Shown here piece after piece: positions 41,364 to 49,416 of a DNA stretch of 64,000 nucleotides (the first letter of the stretch is position 1; each line of letters opens with the position of its first letter). Position numbers and translations under genes: made by a program. Source of the DNA: Oscillospiraceae bacterium (GTDB taxonomy: Bacteria > Bacillota > Clostridia > Oscillospirales > Oscillospiraceae); NCBI GenBank assembly GCA_020025275.1, contig JAHHSI010000007.1:34915-98914 (forward strand), read 5' to 3'. The notes below the pieces were generated by a model. That model saw only the letters and a list, made by a program, of their open reading frames with translations. It was not told the origin of the DNA and did not search any database.

Positions 41364-43768
41364 AAAAGAAGATGGTAGATAAAACGGTGGCCAGTGCACA
41401 GGATTTGCTGGGAATTGAAGAAATTACCGGATCGATCCTTTACACCAAGCGCCGTATGTTACTGGGGTTCCTCAAGGTCAGAGGATTGGATAACCACCTG
41501 CTGAGCGATCGTGAAATCGTCGCCCAGGGCAGCGCCTTGGCTGCTGCCCTGACATCTGCAGGTGGAAATGAGCCGTGGCAGATTTTGTCTGTGCCGCGCA
41601 CGGTAGACACAGAGGGGATGATCCAGCGGCTTCGCGAAAAAAGAGATTCTGCGGAAAGTTCTACTAAGAAACTGTTGCTGAACGGTGAGATCGAGAGCCT
41701 CCAGAAGATGGTGGAGACGGGTGCGAAAGAGCCGATGGTGATCATCAAGTGCTGGAAGGCGGCAGCACCCGGCGCAGACCAAGAACTGATGCACCGGTTA
41801 CAGGAGTTTCGGGCAAAGCTGGAATCAGACTGTGCTGCAACGGTTTCCGTATTGACTGATCGTGAGATCAGACATCTCTGTAGAATCTATGCGGATCTTG
41901 TGGGATACCATTCTGTATACGATGAGCCAGAAGAAGATATCCCGCTGCTGTCTGGGGAGGATCGAGAGAAACACCTTACCCGCAGCGATGAGGAGCGAAA
42001 AGCGCAGCTCCTGAACACCTTGATCCCGATTGGCGGGTTGGATTTTGGTGTTAATCGTGCTGTCATCGGGCCTACAATCGGGAGAGTTTATGGAGCGACA
42101 CGCTATCCGTCGGAATTGGACTATGGCTGGGCGGTAGAATTGGTTAATTCCGTAGATAGCGTTGTGGCCATCACCTATGATCCTGGTAATGCGGAGGAAA
42201 TGGGAAATGCGCTGTCCCGCTCCATTTCTCAGAATACGAACTCGGCAAGCTCGGCCAAGGACGCACGGAAGCAAATGCGACTTGCAAAGCAGGTCACAGA
42301 TGCTGAAACGCTGCTGTCGAATTTGGACTTCAAGGCCTCCAGCATTGGACATATCTCTGTAATGGTCATGCCGTTTACAGATGATGAGTGTAAACTGGCC
42401 GATGTCTGTCATGCAGTGGTTAGCCGTTGGGCGAGAAAAAAGATCAAGCTGAAACCGTTGGGGAATATCCAAAAAGAGGCATTCTTGGCGCTGTCGCCCT
42501 ATTATGCAGGGGCGGACAGCACGGTGGATGGTATCTTGCGGCAGATCATGCCGCTGGATACCTTGACTGGCGGATTTCCTTTGACGGTCAACATTTACCG
42601 GGACGATGGAGGTGCCTATTTCGCCAAAACGGGAGATGGAGGTATTATGGCCCTTGATTTCCTGCGCCGTGATGCCGACCGAACCAATGGCAATATGGTT
42701 GTTACAGGGGAGAGCGGTCAGGGGAAGTCTACAGCTGTCAAGCATGTTATACAGCTGCTCTATATGCTGGGAGTCAAGGTGCTGATCCTTGACCCGGAGC
42801 GGGAGTATAAAGATCTGTGCCACAATATGGGAGGCGCATGGCTGGACGTAGGAGGAGGGAAAACAAAGATCAATCCTTTGCAGATCCGGCCCGTGCCAAA
42901 GGATGACATGGAAAACAGTGACCTTTACAGCAGTGAGGAAAACGCTCTGGCTTTACATATCTATACACTGGAGGTTTTCTTCAATCTCTTGTTTCCGTCT
43001 ATTGACGATCTGCAAAAAGCAGCGCTCAAGCGTGCACTGATCGATTGTTACGAGAGAAAAAACATTACATGGAGCACAGATGTGGCTGCGCTCAAGCCGG
43101 AGGATTTTCCCATAATGGAAGATCTCTATGATGTCGTCAGAGAGTATAAGTATACTGCCGAGATATACACATCGTTAGAGGCATTGCTCTATGACATGGC
43201 CCATGGTGCTGGCAGCTTTCTTTTTAACGGATACAGTAATGTGACATGGGATGCGGATTTTGTCGTGTTCGACACAGCAGGACTGACATCGAACGCAGAT
43301 ACATTAAAGCGGGCACAGTATTTTAATGCCTTGTCTTTGTGCTGGCAGATCATGTCGGCGGATCGAAGTGAGCCGGTACTCCTGGTTGCGGATGAGGCGC
43401 ATCTGATGATGGATCCAGCTATCAAGCAGACAGCAATGTATATGCGTAACATTGCGAAGCGTTGCCGAAAATACGAGGGTATGCTTTTTACGATTTTCCA
43501 GAGTACGGCGGATATGTTGTATCCGGAAATCCGAATGTATGGACAAGCGATCCTGGATAATGCTACGTACAAACTGATTTTCGGCTGTGATGGACAAAAC
43601 TTGGAGGATACCGCTTCGATATTCCGCCTCACAGAACAGGAGCAGCAGATTTTGCTGCAAAAGAGGAAAAAGAAAGCGTTGGCCATCATTGGTCGAGAGC
43701 ATGTTCAGGTTGAATTTGATCTGCCCACCTATAAACTGCAGCTCATGGGTAAGGGAGGGGGACGCTGA
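41360..43768 (+). CDS. virB4: VirB4-type T4SS ATPase
   Basis: 802 residues. Walker A GESGQGKST (450-458), KVLILDPEREYKDLC, Walker B LLVADEAHLM and the late IFQSTADMLY are characteristic of VirB4/TraE ATPases. The N-terminal half (about 400 residues) is the membrane-side domain. It powers assembly and substrate passage. It overlaps the PrgI-like gene and its stop codon overlaps the next ATG. Confidence 0.95.
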   Translation: MKKKMVDKTVASAQDLLGIEEITGSILYTKRRMLLGFLKVRGLDNHLLSDREIVAQGSALAAALTSAGGNEPWQILSVPRTVDTEGMIQRLREKRDSAESSTKKLLLNGEIESLQKMVETGAKEPMVIIKCWKAAAPGADQELMHRLQEFRAKLESDCAATVSVLTDREIRHLCRIYADLVGYHSVYDEPEEDIPLLSGEDREKHLTRSDEERKAQLLNTLIPIGGLDFGVNRAVIGPTIGRVYGATRYPSELDYGWAVELVNSVDSVVAITYDPGNAEEMGNALSRSISQNTNSASSAKDARKQMRLAKQVTDAETLLSNLDFKASSIGHISVMVMPFTDDECKLADVCHAVVSRWARKKIKLKPLGNIQKEAFLALSPYYAGADSTVDGILRQIMPLDTLTGGFPLTVNIYRDDGGAYFAKTGDGGIMALDFLRRDADRTNGNMVVTGESGQGKSTAVKHVIQLLYMLGVKVLILDPEREYKDLCHNMGGAWLDVGGGKTKINPLQIRPVPKDDMENSDLYSSEENALALHIYTLEVFFNLLFPSIDDLQKAALKRALIDCYERKNITWSTDVAALKPEDFPIMEDLYDVVREYKYTAEIYTSLEALLYDMAHGAGSFLFNGYSNVTWDADFVVFDTAGLTSNADTLKRAQYFNALSLCWQIMSADRSEPVLLVADEAHLMMDPAIKQTAMYMRNIAKRCRKYEGMLFTIFQSTADMLYPEIRMYGQAILDNATYKLIFGCDGQNLEDTASIFRLTEQEQQILLQKRKKKALAIIGREHVQVEFDLPTYKLQLMGKGGGR

Positions 43769-44433
43769 TGGCCGCTGCCGGTGCAGGGAAAGTCGTAGAA
43801 AAGGTTGTCACAGCTCTTTCTTCTGCACTTACAAATCGGCAGCAAGAATCTCAGCAGTCGCTGCTGACAACAGTGCTTATTGCTGTAGGGACGGTGCTTT
43901 TCCTCGCACTTCTGCCGTTGGTACTGATTGTGTCCGGCGGTGCAGGAGAGGACTATGCCACAACACAGGGGCTGGTAGATGAGAATGGCAATTTGATTAT
44001 CCAACATTATGAAGGAGAGTATGGGAGCGGCATAATGATGATGCCTTGCCCGGCCATTGTGGCCGTAAGTGACGAATATGGCTGGCGGCTGCACCCGATC
44101 TCCGGAGACTGGCGACTGCACACCGGCATAGATCTGGCGGCTCCTGCAGATACCCCTGTATTGGCCGCAGCACCTGGTATAATCACCTACAGTCGTTTTC
44201 ATCCCTATGGATATGGCTATTTAGTGGAGATCGATCACGGAAAGGATCTGGTGACACGGTATGCCCACCTGATTGGGCAGGGGTTACCGGAAGGGACAAT
44301 GGTTCAGGCTGGCGATGTCGTGGGCTATGTCGGATCAACAGGGAACTCCACCGGCCCGCATCTGCATTTTGAGGTGAGGATAAAGGATGAACCCATCGAC
44401 CCTCGAAATTATATCGACTTGGGAGGACTATGA
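43768..44433 (+). CDS. Membrane-anchored M23 (LytM) peptidoglycan hydrolase
   Basis: 221 residues. One membrane helix (residues ~33-56) precedes a short linker and an M23 domain with His118 and Asp122 (HTGIDLA), RYAHL and His198/His200 (HLHFEV), the zinc and catalytic ligands. Many Gram-positive T4SS hydrolases also have a lysozyme-like domain, and this one has none. It probably opens the cell wall locally for the transfer channel. It overlaps virB4 by 1 bp. Confidence 0.9.
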   Translation: MAAAGAGKVVEKVVTALSSALTNRQQESQQSLLTTVLIAVGTVLFLALLPLVLIVSGGAGEDYATTQGLVDENGNLIIQHYEGEYGSGIMMMPCPAIVAVSDEYGWRLHPISGDWRLHTGIDLAAPADTPVLAAAPGIITYSRFHPYGYGYLVEIDHGKDLVTRYAHLIGQGLPEGTMVQAGDVVGYVGSTGNSTGPHLHFEVRIKDEPIDPRNYIDLGGL

Positions 44434-44436
44434 TCA

Positions 44437-45405
44437 ATGATCTATGCGCTGACAAGTCACTCCGACAGGCTGCTGCAGGCACTGGAGGGGTATGAGTTGT
44501 GTTGTGCACAGCTACGCAGCTCACTCTTCCTTTCGTTGCAGGAGGAGGATCTCCAAAAAGCGGATGGAGTTATTTTCGATATGCTTGATGCAGATTTTTC
44601 GCGTGCACACATTCTGAGTGCTGTGCAACAGATCCGAGCACGGCATGAGACACTACCAGTAGCGGTGATCCTTGGTTTCGATGCAGAAGGACGGTATGGT
44701 CAGCAGATACGCCACGCACTGGAGAAAACCTTCCGATGTACCGTACTGACAGGCAGTGAGGGGCTGGAAACACTGCAAGAAATGTTTGTGATGACAAAAA
44801 AAGAAGAGGCACCAGAAAAAAAGCCTGCTGCAGCATCTTCTGAGCTGCCGCAGGCTTCCGCCGACAAATTTCTGGAGTTCGAAAAAATCGTGGTGGCTGG
44901 AGCGCTGCCGCGGTGTGGCTGTACGACGCAGGCGTTGGCGCTTTGCCGCTGTTTGCAGGAGTGGGGAGCACTTCCGATACTCATGGAGTCTGTGCCATTA
45001 TTTGCTGCTGAAGGTGGAATACAGACGATAGCAGGTGTTCCGGTTGCTGGGGCGGAAACACCTGTGCCACGGGGATCGATCGTGGTTCACGATGCGGGAG
45101 TAGTCAGATCGCAAGAGCAGCTGAAACAGCTGCAAAGGAATACACCGGTGATTCTGTGCAGCGGATCAAAGCCGTGGGAGTTTATGGCCTTGGCACAGCT
45201 GCTGCGTGGGAATCCGTGCTGTGATGGCTTGATTGTCAGTTTTGATGCTGCTGCGGGAGGGCTGGAGCACGTTCAGAGTCTGATGCCCTGCCCGCTGCTG
45301 AGTGCTCCGTGGAGACCGGATCTGCTGATAAAAAAGACGGAGGAAGGTATGGATGTATTCCTTCGTCAGGTGCTTAAGTTTATGAGACAGGAGGAAAAAA
45401 GATGA
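44437..45405 (+). CDS. Receiver-like plus degenerate P-loop protein of the transfer region
   Basis: 322 residues. Residues 1-115 have an alternating strand/helix pattern like a response-regulator receiver (GVIFDMLDADFSRAHILSAVQQIR, LPVAVILGF) but without a clear phospho-acceptor context. After a Lys/Glu/Ala linker, residues ~150-310 resemble a ParA/MinD-like fold, with VVAGALPRCGCTTQALAL where a Walker A Lys would be expected. GSIVVHDAGVVRS could be the B strand. It is probably a non-catalytic or very divergent relative. It overlaps the next gene by 4 bp. Function unknown. Confidence 0.6.
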   Translation: MIYALTSHSDRLLQALEGYELCCAQLRSSLFLSLQEEDLQKADGVIFDMLDADFSRAHILSAVQQIRARHETLPVAVILGFDAEGRYGQQIRHALEKTFRCTVLTGSEGLETLQEMFVMTKKEEAPEKKPAAASSELPQASADKFLEFEKIVVAGALPRCGCTTQALALCRCLQEWGALPILMESVPLFAAEGGIQTIAGVPVAGAETPVPRGSIVVHDAGVVRSQEQLKQLQRNTPVILCSGSKPWEFMALAQLLRGNPCCDGLIVSFDAAAGGLEHVQSLMPCPLLSAPWRPDLLIKKTEEGMDVFLRQVLKFMRQEEKR

Positions 45406-46019
45406 CGACAAAAGAATTGGTTACAGGCAAAAATGAGAGCTTGAAAAAAACGCTGTTTTCCGGTGGGATCGTGGTGTTGCTGGTGACTGTGCTGGCCGGA
45501 GCTGTGTGGCTGCTTAGCCATACAGATAGAAACCATGCACAGCAGACACCTGCTCCTCTGGCGGATGGAAAAATGGCCGTGACACAGCAGATTTATGAAA
45601 AAGCCACCCCAGAGGATGGCTTGGTGCAAGTCGGAGATATTGTGAAGCTGATCGGTATCTCTGGTAAAGGAAGCGTCTATCCTGCAGAACTGGAATATGT
45701 AGAAGTGCTTCATGTGTTTGGCCGTGATGAGAAGGTAAGTGCGGATGGTGCACAGGTGAGAGACGGATTTTTGACTCTCCAGCTATCTTGCTCAGATGAG
45801 CAGCTGGCCAAGCTGTATGAGCTGCGAGAGTCGTATAGCATAACAGTGGCTATTGTGTCTCGGGGCGATCCGGCACGGGCGCAGGAGCTGCTTGCGCAGC
45901 AGGAAGAGATCCTGCAACAGCTGCAAAAGGAAACGGGTGGCAGCACCGCAGAAGAGGGAACCGAAAAACCCGCAGAACAGGTTGCGCCACAGACACCGGC
46001 AGTCCAACCGGCGGCATAA
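45402..46019 (+). CDS. Membrane-anchored SAF/RcpC-like protein
   Basis: 205 residues. A basic N-terminus, one membrane helix (residues ~18-38), a SAF-like domain (VQVGDIVKLIGI, ELEYVEVLHVFG, LTLQLSCSDEQLAKLYELRES) and a Gln/Glu/Ala/Pro tail. SAF/RcpC-CpaB proteins work at the wall side of pilus secretion systems. With the preceding NTPase-like gene it resembles a fragment of a Tad-like pair (CpaB with a CpaE-like protein), which is inference. Confidence 0.65.
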   Translation: MTTKELVTGKNESLKKTLFSGGIVVLLVTVLAGAVWLLSHTDRNHAQQTPAPLADGKMAVTQQIYEKATPEDGLVQVGDIVKLIGISGKGSVYPAELEYVEVLHVFGRDEKVSADGAQVRDGFLTLQLSCSDEQLAKLYELRESYSITVAIVSRGDPARAQELLAQQEEILQQLQKETGGSTAEEGTEKPAEQVAPQTPAVQPAA

Positions 46020-46040
46020 TATGACATTATAAAAAAGAGA

Positions 46041-46072
46041 ATGGCCCCGACTGTGCCAGCAGTCGGGGCCAT
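46041..46072 (-). terminator. Hairpin between transfer genes and wHTH gene
   Basis: Perfect 13-bp arms (atggccccgactg / cagtcggggccat) with a 6-nt loop. The T run (six) is on the minus strand only, although no minus-strand gene lies here. On + it may simply punctuate the operon. Confidence 0.55.
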
Positions 46073-46093
46073 AGCAACGGGGAGGAAAGGAAT

Positions 46094-46828
46094 ATGAAAA
46101 AACAACTTACATTCAAAGTGCCAAATGCACTGATCTGCGACAGTACGCTGTCCTTCACGGCTCGGAAGGTAGGAGCTGTCATCTACGCACACCGCAACGC
46201 ATTGGGGTGCTGCCACAAGTCTTTTGAGGAACTGGCTCATCTGGCAGGCTGCTCTCCTCTCACCGCACGTAAGGCGGTTCAGGCGTTGCAGGAGGCGGGG
46301 TATCTTTCTTCCTCTCGTACGTACCGTTACCACAAGCATCTGAAGCGTATGGTGTATGGCAAGCGTGCGTACAGCTGCGCTCTACAGTATGATGGCGGCT
46401 ATACGCTGATTCCCCGTAGCATGATTCGGGAGACGGCAGCAGTGACGCCTGCTGCGTTCTGCGTGCTGCTCTATGTTTGCCTGTGTGCAGGGAACAAGCG
46501 TCGTGCCTATCCAAGCATCACCAAAATCTGCGATGCACTGGATATGGCCAGATCGACGGTGTGCCGTGCTCTGCAGCAAATCAAGCAGCTGGCCTGTGTT
46601 GTGGTGCAACTGTGCCGAAAGGTCAATGGCTGCATGGCCGCAAGTTCTTATCATCTCGTTCAGATGCTTGCGGCTAATATGTTTGCGGCCAAATCCTTGA
46701 AGGACACGGAATCACCTTGCATAGATCCGTGGGTACGTCTCCGTACTTATATTCTAAAGGTCAAAAATAATATTTGCAATGCTATTTCCCGCTGGGGGGT
46801 AGTCCCATTTTTAGCAAACTATAGTTAA
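46094..46828 (+). CDS. Winged-helix DNA-binding protein, possible replication initiator or regulator
   Basis: 244 residues with two helix-turn-helix units: FEELAHLAGCSPLTARKAVQALQEAGYL (residues ~42-70) and YPSITKICDALDMARSTVCRALQQI (~138-165). The duplicated wHTH layout is seen in RepA-like initiators and in ICE regulators. Basic residues are frequent between the units. GGAGGAAAGG precedes the ATG. It is the last gene before the toxin-antitoxin block, with its own upstream hairpin. Which role applies cannot be decided here. Confidence 0.7.
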   Translation: MKKQLTFKVPNALICDSTLSFTARKVGAVIYAHRNALGCCHKSFEELAHLAGCSPLTARKAVQALQEAGYLSSSRTYRYHKHLKRMVYGKRAYSCALQYDGGYTLIPRSMIRETAAVTPAAFCVLLYVCLCAGNKRRAYPSITKICDALDMARSTVCRALQQIKQLACVVVQLCRKVNGCMAASSYHLVQMLAANMFAAKSLKDTESPCIDPWVRLRTYILKVKNNICNAISRWGVVPFLANYS

Positions 46829-46924
46829 GACTTAGATAACGAAGGGATTTACGAGAGGAAAGAAAGAGTTCTACATATACTGAGAGTATAGACTATCTGT
46901 AGAAAGAGAGCGCTTGAAAGGCGA

Positions 46925-46960
46925 TTGACAAGCGGCCAAAAAGATAGTACGATGTACTAA
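46925..46960 (+). promoter_or_regulatory. Promoter and operator of toxin-antitoxin pair 1
   Basis: TTGACA (46925-46930), 17 bp, TACGAT (46948-46953). A 15-bp palindrome tagtac-gat-gtacta (46946-46960) covers the -10 box and should bind the antitoxin complex for autorepression. Confidence 0.72.
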
Positions 46961-46982
46961 ACCGGAAAGGGGGAAGAATGAG

Positions 46983-47204
46983 ATGGCATTTTCGATTCGA
47001 CTGACCGAGGAAGAGCGCCGTGTCGCAGACAGCTATGCGAAGCTGCATGACATATCCATTGGAGAGGCATTCAAACGGGCGTTGTTTGAGAAGATTGAGG
47101 ATGAATTTGATGTTGTTATCGGGAAAGAGGCATATGCGGAATACGAGGACAGCGGAAAGCAGCGCCGGCCAATCTCTGAGCTTTGGAAGGAGCTGGATCT
47201 GTGA
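46983..47204 (+). CDS. RelB-like antitoxin 1
   Basis: 73 residues. IRLTEEERRVADSYAKLHDISIGEAFKRALFEKIEDEFD fits a ribbon-helix-helix domain, and the C-terminal half is acidic with a final ISELWKELDL typical of toxin-binding tails. It overlaps the toxin by 4 bp (GTGA). Confidence 0.85.
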   Translation: MAFSIRLTEEERRVADSYAKLHDISIGEAFKRALFEKIEDEFDVVIGKEAYAEYEDSGKQRRPISELWKELDL

Positions 47205-47470
47205 GGTATACCGTTGAGACAACGCCACGCTTTGACCGGGAATTTCGCAAGCTGGATCGGTATACGCAGCGTTTCTTGAAAGCTTGGATCATGAAGAATC
47301 TGGAAGGCTGTGAAGATCCTCGGCAGCATGGAAAAGGCCTGACGGCCAATCGGAGTGGCCAGTGGCGCTACCGGATCGGAGACTACCGCCTGCTCTGTGA
47401 GATCCAGGATGAGGAGCTGGTGATCCTTGCTCTGACAGTCGGACACCGCAGAGAAGTGTACAACGACTGA
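47201..47470 (+). CDS. RelE/ParE-superfamily toxin 1
   Basis: 89 residues from GTG 47201 (AAGGAG at 47187-47192); an upstream extension overlapping the antitoxin is rejected. The pattern [60 protein letters not shown] is that of RelE-type mRNA interferases. From residue 33 on it is identical at DNA level to toxin 2. Confidence 0.9.
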   Translation: MRYTVETTPRFDREFRKLDRYTQRFLKAWIMKNLEGCEDPRQHGKGLTANRSGQWRYRIGDYRLLCEIQDEELVILALTVGHRREVYND

Positions 47471-47488
47471 TCCGGGGCCGGAGTGAAC
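47297..47488 (+). repeat. 192-bp perfect direct repeat, copy 1 (3' part of toxin gene 1)
   Basis: Identical base by base to 47907-48098. It covers the last 57 codons of the toxin, the stop and 18 bp beyond. The 5' third of the two toxin genes and both antitoxins are well diverged, so the identity points to recent gene conversion or recombination. Confidence 0.95.
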
Positions 47489-47535
47489 CGGATTTCTGTA
47501 GAAAGAGAGCGATTGAAACAAATTCCTCGAAAGCA

Positions 47536-47564
47536 TTGACAGCACGCATTAGATGGCATACAAT
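47536..47564 (+). promoter_or_regulatory. Promoter of toxin-antitoxin pair 2
   Basis: TTGACA (47536-47541), 17 bp, TACAAT (47559-47564). A small palindrome atac-aat-gtat covers the -10 box, the same arrangement as in pair 1. A 17-bp string tctgtagaaagagagcg also precedes both units (46898 and 47495). Confidence 0.75.
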
Positions 47565-47592
47565 GTATTACACGGAAAGGAGATGAGCTGAG

Positions 47593-47814
47593 ATGATGAT
47601 ATCGCTTCGCTTAAACGACGATGATTCCCGCCTGGTCAAAGAATACGCAGCACTCAAAGGTGTTAGCATGTCGGAGTTTTTGCGGCAGTCGGCCTTAGAG
47701 CGCATTGATGAAGAGGTTGATCTGCGTGCTTATGATCGAGCAATGGCAGCGTATCGAGCTGATCCAGTGACCTATAGCCTTGACGAGGTGGAAAGAGAGC
47801 TGGGCCTGCAATGA
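47593..47814 (+). CDS. RelB-like antitoxin 2
   Basis: 73 residues, the same length as antitoxin 1 but diverged. ISLRLNDDDSRLVKEYAALKGVSMSEFLRQSALERIDEEVDL is an RHH domain, then an acidic tail ending LDEVERELGL. An ATG at 47596 is an equal alternative start. It overlaps toxin 2 by 4 bp (ATGA). Confidence 0.87.
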   Translation: MMISLRLNDDDSRLVKEYAALKGVSMSEFLRQSALERIDEEVDLRAYDRAMAAYRADPVTYSLDEVERELGLQ

Positions 47815-48080
47815 CGTATCACACCAAATTCACAGAACAGGCGCTGAAGCAGCTCAAAAAGATGGATCGGCACACAGCCGCATTGATTACTGGCTGGGTG
47901 CGTAAAAATCTGGAAGGCTGTGAAGATCCTCGGCAGCATGGAAAAGGCCTGACGGCCAATCGGAGTGGCCAGTGGCGCTACCGGATCGGAGACTACCGCC
48001 TGCTCTGTGAGATCCAGGATGAGGAGCTGGTGATCCTTGCTCTGACAGTCGGACACCGCAGAGAAGTGTACAACGACTGA
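47811..48080 (+). CDS. RelE/ParE-superfamily toxin 2
   Basis: 89 residues. The first 32 ([28 protein letters not shown]) differ from toxin 1, while the remaining 57 are identical, including the active-site region [16 protein letters not shown]. Shared C-terminal halves with different N-termini and antitoxins raise the question of cross-talk. Confidence 0.9.
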   Translation: MTYHTKFTEQALKQLKKMDRHTAALITGWVRKNLEGCEDPRQHGKGLTANRSGQWRYRIGDYRLLCEIQDEELVILALTVGHRREVYND

Positions 48081-48098
48081 TCCGGGGCCGGAGTGAAC
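47907..48098 (+). repeat. 192-bp perfect direct repeat, copy 2 (3' part of toxin gene 2)
   Basis: See copy 1 at 47297-47488; the offset is 610 bp. Confidence 0.95.
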
Positions 48099-48124
48099 AG
48101 AAGGAAGAGGGGAGGCTCCTTTTT

Positions 48125-48742
48125 ATGGCGTTAGAAAACAAAGTAGGTATTACGGATTCTGCGGAGCTGGCTCGGACAGAAGAGCGGATCAGCAAAGCAA
48201 AAGCCCTGCAACTTTTTGAAACCGGCCTCTTAGACACGTTTGAGGTTGGGACCTATGCCGGCCTCGCTCAGATCCACAAGTTTCTTTTTGAGGATCTTTA
48301 TGCCTTTGCCGGCCAGCTGCGCACAGTGAATATGGCAAAGGGCGGTTTTCGTTTTGCGCCGGTTATGTATCTGGCAGCTGCCTTAGATCACATTTCGTCC
48401 ATGCCACAGTCGACCTTCGATGAGATCATCGAAAAATATGTGGAGATGAATGTGGCACATCCGTTCAGGGAAGGCAACGGCCGCAGCAGCCGAATCTGGC
48501 TGGACTGCATCTTGAAAAAGGAACTGGGACAGGTCGTTGACTGGAGCTTAGTGGACAAGGAGGATTACTTGTTGGCCATGGAGCGCAGCCCGATCAAGGA
48601 TCTGGAGATCAAGTTCCTGCTGAAGCAGGCTCTCACGGATCAGATCCAAGACCGGGAGGTCTATATGAAAGGCATCGATCAGAGCTATCACTACGAGGGC
48701 TACAATGTCTATAGGACATCGGAAATCGAAGCAGGAGAATAA
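48125..48742 (+). CDS. fic: Fic-family protein adenylyltransferase, toxin-type
   Basis: 205 residues. The Fic motif is complete: [14 protein letters not shown] from His112. The upstream region has [31 protein letters not shown], whose flap and GG turn are typical of Fic toxins that modify host enzymes such as gyrase. No separate small antitoxin gene of the FicA type precedes it; RelE gene 2 is 44 bp upstream. It is the last coding gene of the ICE. An inhibitory helix inside the protein is not obvious, so how it is controlled is unclear. Confidence 0.9.
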   Translation: MALENKVGITDSAELARTEERISKAKALQLFETGLLDTFEVGTYAGLAQIHKFLFEDLYAFAGQLRTVNMAKGGFRFAPVMYLAAALDHISSMPQSTFDEIIEKYVEMNVAHPFREGNGRSSRIWLDCILKKELGQVVDWSLVDKEDYLLAMERSPIKDLEIKFLLKQALTDQIQDREVYMKGIDQSYHYEGYNVYRTSEIEAGE

Positions 48743-48805
48743 GCAAGGGAGAGATTTGATAGGAATGAATTATGAGCCACAAGCGGAGGGCGATAGGTAA
48801 ATAAA

Positions 48806-48834
48806 AACCCCGCCAGTTTGCACTGACGGGGTTT
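48806..48834 (+). terminator. Terminator after the Fic gene
   Basis: Arms aaaccccgccagt / actgacggggttt with one mismatch and a TTGC loop; weak T tail. Confidence 0.65.
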
Positions 48835-48845
48835 GCAGATAAATA

Positions 48846-48874
48846 TTGACAGCGTCTCTAAATGGCTGTACAAT
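48846..48874 (+). promoter_or_regulatory. Promoter in the right-end region
   Basis: TTGACA (48846-48851), 17 bp, TACAAT (48869-48874), closely like the two toxin-antitoxin promoters, but no protein gene follows. Confidence 0.7.
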
Positions 48875-48880
48875 ATAAGT

Positions 48881-49044
48881 AAAGCAATAGCAGCGTTTGG
48901 ATGGCGCCAACCATCCAAACGCATACGCCTTGATGATGAATGAGATCAACAAGACTTACTAAAGACTTCTATGGTGATTATAACACACCATTGATTTTTT
49001 GCAAGCCTTCTTTGATGATCGGCATCAAGGAAGGCTGCTTTTTT
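48881..49044 (+). ncRNA. Candidate small RNA at the ICE right end
   Basis: The transcript from the promoter above would carry a 12-bp stem hairpin (gcgtttggatgg / ccatccaaacgc, 48893-48922) and end at a 14-bp stem terminator (agccttctttgatg / catcaaggaaggct, 49004-49036, then six T). About 165 nt. The only reading frames are peptides of 7-9 residues. Confidence 0.45.
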
Positions 49045-49306
49045 GCCCTGCGAACGAAACTGATATGATCGCTGATATGTGCAGCGTTGATATACCAACA
49101 ATTGAATGAGGTACCCGTGCCATAATACAGCTAACAGTTCCGCCACGACCTCCAAGGGAGCGAGCGAGCCAGCTGCCCATCAGCTGATACTTGCAACGAA
49201 CTCACCGAGGCGAACGCGACCAGAGGAGCGCAGGAACATGCCGGGGAAATACCCAAGTCTGATGAAATGAGGTGGTAATTAACCCGAATGAAAGAGGTCT
49301 GACTAT

Positions 49307-49341
49307 GGGGTGGACATTTTGTCCGCCCCAAGATCTTTTTT
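49307..49341 (+). terminator. Terminator-like hairpin near the right att site
   Basis: Arms ggggtggac / gtccgcccc (one G-U), 5-nt loop, then aagatctttttt. It would block plus-strand transcripts leaving the ICE toward the tRNA genes. Confidence 0.6.
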
Positions 49342-49344
49342 GAA

Positions 49345-49391
49345 GCAACAGAGGGCAACGCTTGTGTGTTCCAAACATTGCCCTGTGTTGC
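49345..49391. repeat. Inverted repeat abutting the right att core
   Basis: Arms gcaacagagggcaa (49345-49358) and ttgccctgtgttgc (49378-49391) match at 13 of 14 positions and end exactly at the att core. On the minus strand it would form a hairpin directly after the tRNA 3' end. It may bind the integrase or shield the tRNA end. Confidence 0.6.
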
Positions 49392-49416
49392 TTTGGCGCA
49401 GAAGGAGGGATTTGAA
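49392..49416. repeat. Right attachment site of the ICE, inside tRNA-Ser(GCT)
   Basis: Identical 25 bp to 18826-18850. This copy is part of the intact tRNA gene: CCA end, acceptor strand and T-arm. Confidence 0.9.

Larger units (their letters stand above)
48743..49391. other. Right-end non-coding region of the ICE
   Basis: About 650 bp without a credible ORF. In order it holds: the Fic terminator, a near-consensus promoter, a 12-bp stem hairpin, a terminator at 49004-49044, unassigned sequence, a terminator-like hairpin at 49307-49341, and an inverted repeat touching the att core. It could include the transfer origin or recombinase arm sites; nothing identifies these directly. Confidence 0.5.
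18826..49416. mobile_element. Integrative and conjugative element in tRNA-Ser(GCT), about 30.6 kb
   Basis: Bounded by the 25-bp repeat, it has a tyrosine recombinase at the left edge and a complete set of conjugation genes: relaxase, RHH accessory protein, SSB, VirD4, VirB2/3/4/6-like proteins and an M23 hydrolase. It also carries ParA/ParB stability genes, two toxin-antitoxin pairs, two Fic proteins and a sortase/pilin cassette. Nearly all genes run on +, many overlapping by 1-17 bp. No excisionase gene was recognised. Base composition is more AT-rich than the flanks in the transfer region. It looks intact, without obvious pseudogenes. Confidence 0.92.

Noticed and set aside
44437..45405. 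Calling the receiver/P-loop protein a working ParA ATPase
   Set aside because: The Walker A lysine and the typical Walker B are not recognisable, and ParA of this element is encoded at 20220-20996.
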